From NCBI GenBank assembly GCA_900230115.1, contig LT907983.1:4634774-4698773 (forward strand): a stretch of DNA of 64,000 nucleotides, in the 5' to 3' direction. Positions 58,734 to 64,000 of the stretch are shown piece after piece. Made by a program: the position numbers and the translations under genes. A model generated the notes under the pieces. It was not told the origin of the DNA. It made no database searches and saw only the letters and a program-made list of their open reading frames with translations. This DNA comes from Spirosomataceae bacterium TFI 002 (GTDB lineage: Bacteria; Bacteroidota; Bacteroidia; Cytophagales; Spirosomataceae). Within the stretch, counting starts at the first letter, position 1. Every line of letters starts with the position of its first letter.

Positions 58734-59777
58734 ATGAAGAAAGGAATTTATACGACCATTTTATCACTTCTAGCCATTTGTCAGGTTTTTGCACAACAAA
58801 ATACTGTTGTTCCTCAATCAGAAATGGAGAGGATTTATAACGAAATAAAAACGCCATTTAAATATGGTATTGTGATTCAGCAACCAGACTCTTCCAAACT
58901 GGTGGATAGTCCAACGATCTATCGTAAAAACAATGTTTGGTATATGACCTACATCGTTTTTGATGGTCAAGGGTATGAGACTTGGTTATCAGAAAGTTCC
59001 GATTTGCTTCATTGGGAATCAAAAGGTAAAATCTTGTCGTTCACGGAAAATACTTGGGATGCAAACCAAAAAGCAGGATACCTTTCGCTTGTCAATATTG
59101 ATTGGGGAGGTGATTATGCTGTTGAGAAGTACAATGATAAATTTTGGATGACTTACCTAGGCGGAAATTCCACTGGATACGAAAAGGGTACTTTGAAAGT
59201 TGGTCTAGCGAATTCTAAAACCATCATTGAAGCCATTGAATGGGATACCGATAATTCTCCATTATTGTCTCCTGAAGATAAAGATGTTCGTTGGTTTGAA
59301 AACAAAACGATTTATAAAAGCTTGGTCATTCGAGATAGTGAAAAGCATACGGGATACCCTTTTGTAATGTTCTACAATGCAAAGGGCGATACGGCGAAGT
59401 ATGAAAGCATAGGTATGGCAGTTTCAGACGACATGCTTAATTGGAAGCGGTTTGGAGAAAACCCTGTCATAACACGAGGAAGTGGGATTTGTGGCGATGC
59501 ACAGATCGGAAAAATTGGGGATATATACGTCATGTTTTATTTCGGAGCTTTTTGGAAACCTGGTGCTTTTGAGCGGTTTGCTTGTTCGTATGATTTGATA
59601 AATTGGACAGATTGGGAAGGTGATGATTTGATAAACTCGTCAACAGCTTATGATAAAAAATATGCTCACAAACCTTGGGTTATAAAATGGAACGGCGTTG
59701 TCTATCACTTTTATAATGCAGTAGGAGATAAGGGAAGAGTAATTGCTGTTGCCACTTCCAAGGATCTATCGAAGTGA
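58734..59777 (+). CDS. GH43-like five-bladed propeller glycosidase-type protein, exported
   Basis: 347 aa with signal peptide (TILSLLAICQVFAQ). Repeated blades of the GH43/32/62/68 superfamily: SPTIYRKNNVWYMTYI, YETWLSESSDLLHWESKGK, KYNDKFWMTYLGG, AVSDDMLNWKRFGENPVI, YDLINWTDWEGDD. The Asp in VDSPTIY and the Glu residues of the central blades could be catalytic, but the exact GH43 acid pair is not certain. It probably acts on arabinan, xylan or a related polysaccharide in the periplasm. No sus-type genes neighbour it. Confidence 0.8.
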   Translation: MKKGIYTTILSLLAICQVFAQQNTVVPQSEMERIYNEIKTPFKYGIVIQQPDSSKLVDSPTIYRKNNVWYMTYIVFDGQGYETWLSESSDLLHWESKGKILSFTENTWDANQKAGYLSLVNIDWGGDYAVEKYNDKFWMTYLGGNSTGYEKGTLKVGLANSKTIIEAIEWDTDNSPLLSPEDKDVRWFENKTIYKSLVIRDSEKHTGYPFVMFYNAKGDTAKYESIGMAVSDDMLNWKRFGENPVITRGSGICGDAQIGKIGDIYVMFYFGAFWKPGAFERFACSYDLINWTDWEGDDLINSSTAYDKKYAHKPWVIKWNGVVYHFYNAVGDKGRVIAVATSKDLSK

Positions 59778-59779
59778 AT

Positions 59780-59883
59780 CTCACATTAACGGACACTCGC
59801 ATGAAGGATTGAAGCGGCATCCTTTGGGAGGAACGAACTAAGATATAGCGGAAAGCCTGGTTCGCTGTTGGGTGGTGCGTGAG
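59780..59883 (+). ncRNA. Candidate structured RNA resembling a conserved Flavobacteria intergenic element
   Basis: Outer stem CTCAC (59780-59784) with GTGAG (59879-59883), an inner stem AAGGAT/ATCCTT around TGAAGCGGC, and CGAAC/GTTCG around AAGATATAGCGGAAAGC. The words GAAGCGG-ATCC and AGATATAGCGGA recur, from memory, in intergenic regions across Flavobacteria and may correspond to the Flavo-1 RNA motif; this was not checked. It lies after the GH43-like gene and before the molybdenum hydroxylase. Confidence 0.4.
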
Positions 59884-59990
59884 AAGAACATGCCCAAAAC
59901 AAATAACTTAATATATCGTTTTTGACAAGTCGAGGTTAAGTGTTTTAAAATTTGTATTTTTAACTTAAGAAATTATCAACCAACCCATCT

Positions 59991-60455
59991 ATGGCAAAAT
60001 ATAATTTATCTATAAATAATGTCCAGCGTCAAGTTGACGTGGACGAAACTACTCCACTCCTTTGGGTTTTACGTGAGCACCTTGACCTAGTGGGGACAAA
60101 GTATGGTTGCGGGATTGCTCAATGTGGAGCATGTACGGTACATATGAATGGTACGCCCGTGAGATCTTGCGTATTGCCCGTAAGTGCTGTTGCAGATGCA
60201 AAAATAACAACTGTGGAAGGTTTATCAGAAGATGCTTCTCATGCAGTTCAAAAAGCATGGGATGAGTTGGACGTGCCACAATGTGGCTATTGCCAAGCAG
60301 GTCAAATGATGAGTGCGTCTGCATTGCTTGCCGAAAACAAAAAGCCAAGCGACGAAGACATAGAAATCGCAATGAGCGGTAATATATGTAGGTGCGGAAC
60401 GTATCACAGGATCAAAAAAGCCGTGAAACTCGCAGCTGAAAAAATGCAAGATTAA
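59991..60455 (+). CDS. (2Fe-2S)-binding small subunit of a molybdenum hydroxylase
   Basis: 154 aa. N-terminal plant-type ferredoxin domain with [15 protein letters not shown] (Cys40, Cys45, Cys48, and Cys60), then the [2Fe-2S] helical domain with [10 protein letters not shown] and [10 protein letters not shown]. This is the small subunit of the isoquinoline-1-oxidoreductase/xanthine-dehydrogenase family and hands electrons from the molybdenum site to an acceptor. The large subunit starts 21 bp downstream. There is no FAD subunit, as usual for the two-subunit (IorAB) type. Confidence 0.93.
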   Translation: MAKYNLSINNVQRQVDVDETTPLLWVLREHLDLVGTKYGCGIAQCGACTVHMNGTPVRSCVLPVSAVADAKITTVEGLSEDASHAVQKAWDELDVPQCGYCQAGQMMSASALLAENKKPSDEDIEIAMSGNICRCGTYHRIKKAVKLAAEKMQD

Positions 60456-60476
60456 ACCTCCAAAATCAGAAAGAAA

Positions 60477-62609
60477 ATGAATAGTAGAAGAGATTTTTTG
60501 AAGTCATTGGCGATTGGTGGTGGAGGGTTGGTTCTCAGTTTCAACTGGGCATCCACTGCAAAAGCTGCATTAAACACAGATGCCGCTACAGCAATAGACT
60601 TAAATTTTAATGCTTTCTTAAGCATAGATACCAATGGATTGGTGACGATATTTTCGCCTAATCCAGAGATTGGTCAGGGTATAAAAACAGCTTTCCCCAT
60701 CGTTGTCGCAGAAGAGCTTGATATCAATTGGGAACGCGTGAAAGTAGAGCAGGCAAATTTTGACGCTACCAAATACGACCGTCAACTTACAGGTGGCTCA
60801 GGAGCAATCAAACACTCATGGGAAAGACTACGGGTTGCAGGTGCTACAGCCAAAGATTTGTTGCTACAAGCTGCTTCTAATAAATGGGGTATAGAAAAAG
60901 GCCTACTAAAAGCAGAAGATGGACATATAATAGCTCCAAGTGGTAAAAAGCTCAATTACGGAGAATTGGTCTTAGATGCGAGTAAGCTAGAAGCTCCTAA
61001 AGATGTAAAGCTTAAAAATGTAGCGGACTTTAAACTGATTGGTTCATCTGTAAAAGGTGTAGACAATTTCAATGTATTAACTGGAAAGCCACTATTTGGT
61101 ATTGATTATAAAAGGGAGGGCATGTTAAATGCTCAAATTCAGCGACCACCAGCATTTGGATTGAAAATAAAAGCTGTGGATGATAGTGCCGTAAGGAATA
61201 TGCCGGGTATTGTGAATGTAGTCCAATTCGATAATAAGGTCGCGATTGTAGGTAAAACAACATGGGAGATCATGCAGGCACGTAAAAACTTAAAAGTGAC
61301 TTACGAGCAAGATACTGCTTTAGAAAGTAGCAGTGATCATGACCGCATTTTTACCGAATTAATGGCTAGCCAAGATGAAAGTTATACCAAAAGGAAGGAT
61401 GGCGACATAGTAGCTGGTTTTGCAAAAGCTGCCAAAACGATAGAGCGAACCTATGAGTGTCCGTTTATTCCTCACAGTCCTATGGAGCCAATGAATTTCT
61501 TTGCTCATGTGAAAAGTGATAGTGTTGAACTTGCAGGTCCTACTCAAACTCCCGATAGGGCACGTAGGTCAATTGCAAAACTGATGGATATTCCTGCGGA
61601 AAATATTTCGCTTGAGCTTACAAAAATGGGCGGTGGTTTTGGTCGTAGGTTAGATGATGGTTACGCTGTTGAGGCTGCTCACGTATCTAAACTTGCAGGA
61701 AATATTCCGGTCAAAGTAACTTGGACCAAAGAAGATGACATCACGGGTGGTTATTACAGACCAGCTGTGAGATATAAATTCAAAGCTGGAATTGATAAGA
61801 ATGGAAAAATGATCGCTTATCACCTCAAAGGAGTAGGAATGAATGCTGGAAACTGTACTCGTCAAGACAATTTCCCTGCTGGTGCAGTAGAGAATTTGTT
61901 AGTGGAGTCGGTTGATCATAAATCTCCTATCACAACAGGTCCATGGAGAGCACCAATTACGAATTTCTTGGCGTATGCTGAGCAATCATTCTTGGATGAA
62001 GTGGCAGAGTTAGCTGGAAAAGACACAGTTGCGATGCGATTAGAGCTTTTTGAAAGTGCTAAAACCAATCCCGTCGGCAACATTACTTACGATATAGACC
62101 GTTTTACCGAAACGATTAAAGTAGCTGCCGAGAAAGCAAGATGGAATGATAAAAAGCGTAAAACCTCGCTTGGTTTTAGTTCTTATTATTCTCACAATAG
62201 CTATGTAACACAAATCGCCGAAATGGAAAAAGTAAACGGAAAGCCTGAGCTTAAGAAGGTTTATGCCGTTACAGACTGCGGAATTGTGATCAATCAAAGT
62301 GGTTCGCAAAACCAGATTTACGGAGCAATAGTGGATGGAATTGGCCATGCAATGTTTGGTAAGTTGAGTTTTACCAAAGGTGAGCCAGATCAAAAGAACT
62401 TTGATACTTATCGACTTATCAGATACAACGAAGTACCGGAAGTGGAGGCATATTTCATAGATAATGGTATGTCGCCAACAGGACTTGGTGAGCCAGCTTT
62501 ACCGCCAGTAGGTGGTGCTGTTGCAAATGCAATTGCCAAGGCTACAGGTAAGCGACTTTACAGCCAACCTTTTGGCTTAGCAGATGAGAAAGTAGCAGAA
62601 TATTTGTAA
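60477..62609 (+). CDS. Molybdopterin-binding large subunit of a molybdenum hydroxylase (IorB-like), Tat-exported
   Basis: 710 aa. Tat signal SRRDFLKSLAIGGGGLVLSF (residues 3-22), so the complex acts in the periplasm. Aldehyde-oxidase/xanthine-dehydrogenase-type molybdopterin motifs: GGSGAIKHSW, MGGGFGRRLD, TGPWRAPITN and the catalytic-Glu segment GLGEPALPPVGGA near the C-terminus. Substrate is not readable; aldehydes or N-heterocycles are usual. No maturation (XdhC) gene is adjacent. With the small subunit upstream it forms a two-gene operon closed by a terminator. Confidence 0.92.
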   Translation: MNSRRDFLKSLAIGGGGLVLSFNWASTAKAALNTDAATAIDLNFNAFLSIDTNGLVTIFSPNPEIGQGIKTAFPIVVAEELDINWERVKVEQANFDATKYDRQLTGGSGAIKHSWERLRVAGATAKDLLLQAASNKWGIEKGLLKAEDGHIIAPSGKKLNYGELVLDASKLEAPKDVKLKNVADFKLIGSSVKGVDNFNVLTGKPLFGIDYKREGMLNAQIQRPPAFGLKIKAVDDSAVRNMPGIVNVVQFDNKVAIVGKTTWEIMQARKNLKVTYEQDTALESSSDHDRIFTELMASQDESYTKRKDGDIVAGFAKAAKTIERTYECPFIPHSPMEPMNFFAHVKSDSVELAGPTQTPDRARRSIAKLMDIPAENISLELTKMGGGFGRRLDDGYAVEAAHVSKLAGNIPVKVTWTKEDDITGGYYRPAVRYKFKAGIDKNGKMIAYHLKGVGMNAGNCTRQDNFPAGAVENLLVESVDHKSPITTGPWRAPITNFLAYAEQSFLDEVAELAGKDTVAMRLELFESAKTNPVGNITYDIDRFTETIKVAAEKARWNDKKRKTSLGFSSYYSHNSYVTQIAEMEKVNGKPELKKVYAVTDCGIVINQSGSQNQIYGAIVDGIGHAMFGKLSFTKGEPDQKNFDTYRLIRYNEVPEVEAYFIDNGMSPTGLGEPALPPVGGAVANAIAKATGKRLYSQPFGLADEKVAEYL

Positions 62610-62630
62610 TCGGATATTTTAAGAAGATTG

Positions 62631-62659
62631 GCCGCTCTGCTTTTGTAGAGCGGCTTTTT
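62631..62659 (+). terminator. Intrinsic terminator of the molybdenum hydroxylase operon
   Basis: GCCGCTCT (62631-62638) and AGAGCGGC (62647-62654) around an 8-nt loop, then five T residues. Confidence 0.85.
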
Positions 62660-62691
62660 ATGTCCAATTCTTATTTTTGAAAAAATGGGCA

Positions 62692-63642
62692 TTAGTCTTG
62701 CTGAATGAATTCCATTTCATAAGCTGTTCCAGCTACAGCCATTATTGCATTGTAGATGTATTTACATACCTTTTCTTGGCCTGGGAAATTGATTAATTCA
62801 ATGGTGTCTTCTGGGGTGTGATATTGTGGATGACCTCCTGTATGAAGACCAAGAACTGAAATTCCTTTTTTATAAAATGAAACATGATCCGACCCACCTA
62901 CAGAGCCGGCATGAACTACTGGTGATAAGCCCAGGGGTGGCCCCAACTCCTTCATGAGAGACTCACCATTTGGAAATGTTCCAGCTCCACCCATGTAGAC
63001 TTGGTTTTGATCATTCAGTCGACCAACCATATCCATGTTAATCATTAGTTTAATTTGAGAAATAGGTACCAAAGGGTTTTCAGCAAAATACTTACTTCCT
63101 TTTAAACCCTGTTCTTCTCCACCAAATGCAATTAGCAATATACTTCGCTTCAATTCAGATTTATTATCATTAAGTTTTTCTGCAATTTCGAGAAGTGCGG
63201 AAGTTCCACTTGCGTTGTCGTCTGCTCCATGGTGAATCGCAATTTTTTCAGACTTGGTAGAAGGCCCACCACCCATTCCTAAATGGTCATAGTGAGCACC
63301 AAGCACAATGTATTCATTTTTTAGAATTGGATCATTTCCTTCTATAAATCCAACTACGTTCCATGTTTTTACTTTAGGTTTTGGGCTTTGGTTTTCTTTA
63401 CTGCGAAGCTGAACTTCGAACTCTTGCAAATAGCTTTTTTGAAAAGCAGGAATGCCAGTATTTTTAAAATCCTTCTGAATGTACTTTACCACCCGTTTGT
63501 TTGACTTTTCTCCGGGATATCGACCACCATTTTTATCAGAAGTCAAAAATTCGATGTGTGCCCTCAATTCACTTTGCGTTATGGCCGATTGTGCAAAAAG
63601 TGTTTTAGAAGAAAGGATAATTAGAATGAGCAAATACTTCAT
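62692..63642 (-). CDS. M28-family zinc aminopeptidase, exported
   Basis: 316 aa with signal peptide (YLLILIILSSKTLFAQ). Zinc ligands in order: His in LGAHYDHLG, Asp in HHGADDNASGT, the catalytic Glu pair in GGEEQGL, Asp in MINMDMVGR and the C-terminal His in HPQYHTPEDT. This is the M28 layout (aminopeptidase Y/Ywad). It removes N-terminal residues from peptides in the periplasm or outside. Convergent with the molybdenum hydroxylase. Confidence 0.93.
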   Translation of the reverse strand: MKYLLILIILSSKTLFAQSAITQSELRAHIEFLTSDKNGGRYPGEKSNKRVVKYIQKDFKNTGIPAFQKSYLQEFEVQLRSKENQSPKPKVKTWNVVGFIEGNDPILKNEYIVLGAHYDHLGMGGGPSTKSEKIAIHHGADDNASGTSALLEIAEKLNDNKSELKRSILLIAFGGEEQGLKGSKYFAENPLVPISQIKLMINMDMVGRLNDQNQVYMGGAGTFPNGESLMKELGPPLGLSPVVHAGSVGGSDHVSFYKKGISVLGLHTGGHPQYHTPEDTIELINFPGQEKVCKYIYNAIMAVAGTAYEMEFIQQD

Positions 63643-63860
63643 ATAAGGAAATAGCTTTTGGTTTAGTAAGGCTAAAGTTATTGCACTTTATTGATGTTCG
63701 AAAAAAATAGTAGAATTAGGCTTGAAATTGCCTAGGAAATGAGAAGGATATATCAACCTTGACGTTCTAACGAGTTATTCTTAAGCTTTCGTTTTTTTTT
63801 CAGTGCCACCGCAAGTTTTTTTTATGGATACCATCTTAAGGATATAAACTAATTAAAAAA

Positions 63861-64000
63861 ATGGATACTAAAACGATCAAAATGAATACACTAATTGGAT
63901 TCCTGATCCTGGCAATAATGAGTGCTTGCAACAACACAGATGTAGAAGCCATGGAAGAAGAGGAAGGTACTGCAACATTGAGCTCAGCTTTCGCGGAGTT
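63861..64000 (+). CDS. Lipoprotein, start only (cut by the window edge)
   Basis: 46 codons from the ATG at 63861 (or 63882). The segment NTLIGFLILAIMSACNN is an SPII signal with lipobox IMSAC. The next residues are acidic (EAMEEEEGT). The rest lies beyond the window, so no function can be given. Confidence 0.6.
   Translation, partial: MDTKTIKMNTLIGFLILAIMSACNNTDVEAMEEEEGTATLSSAFAE

Noticed and set aside
1-64000. CRISPR array, prophage or defence island
   Set aside because: No regular repeat-spacer array, no phage structural genes and no restriction, toxin-antitoxin or Cas motifs were seen; the only mobile-type gene is the RAYT.

Overview
The window reads as chromosomal DNA of a free-living member of the Bacteroidota, most likely order Cytophagales. 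The pointers are AT-rich DNA, almost no Shine-Dalgarno sequences, repeated use of the Bacteroidota promoter form TTG/TTTG-N19-20-TAnnTTTG, a fused MurF-alanine racemase, a TonB-dependent receptor with an N-terminal carboxypeptidase-like domain, many SPII lipoproteins, sulfatases, a LytTR protein and a PVC-type cytochrome c dehydrogenase. There is no rRNA, prophage or CRISPR. Mobile DNA is limited to one REP-associated tyrosine transposase with its palindromes.

Layout. 1-16.9 kb: housekeeping and envelope genes (a cut Gfo/Idh oxidoreductase, pdhB, MOSC protein, LytTR, UbiA-like membrane protein, cytochrome b5-like protein, thiL, NlpC/P60 hydrolase, PVC-type dehydrogenase, SelT/W/H-like protein, ClC channel, di-haem peroxidase, MacB/FtsX permease). 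17-25 kb: tRNA-Leu(CAA), a candidate minus-strand small RNA, a surface beta-helix lipoprotein with its TonB receptor, and a plcP-like phosphoesterase with a lipid-type glycosyltransferase. 25-38 kb: rlmN, aspartyl protease, nuclease, antiporter, RAYT/REP cassette, CocE/NonD hydrolase, sulfatase, ROK kinase, DinB protein, repeat-rich lipoprotein. 38-49 kb: tRNA-Asp, nif3-like, zinc-ribbon protein, EamA, TatD, murF-alr, second sulfatase, two tandem ppk2. 49-57 kb: a sulfur module (TsdA-like cytochrome, DsrE-like, SoxB-like, OprD-like porin, split YeeE/YedE, DUF2202, four-helix protein, peroxiredoxin). 57-64 kb: ABC exporter pair, GH43-like protein, a possible structured RNA, a two-subunit molybdenum hydroxylase, M28 peptidase, start of a lipoprotein.

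Two regulatory patterns stand out. First, three promoters (17.6, 22.2 and 24.4 kb) each carry three tandem 11-bp TTAAyATtnnn units ending exactly 4 nt before the -7 element. That is the architecture of a PHO box. One of them drives the plcP-like/glycosyltransferase pair, the classic phosphate-starvation membrane-lipid remodelling pair; another drives the lipoprotein/TonB-receptor pair. Second, three promoters of the sulfur module (49.1, 52.4 and 55.1 kb) each carry a YGTAAC-N4-(G/A)TCACM Crp/Fnr-type palindrome whose centre lies exactly 36.5 bp upstream of the last G of the -7 element, and none has a convincing -33 element. This suggests one Crp/Fnr-family activator switches on the whole thiosulfate/sulfur module.

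All assignments come from reading the sequence and from knowledge of the families. No database search was run.
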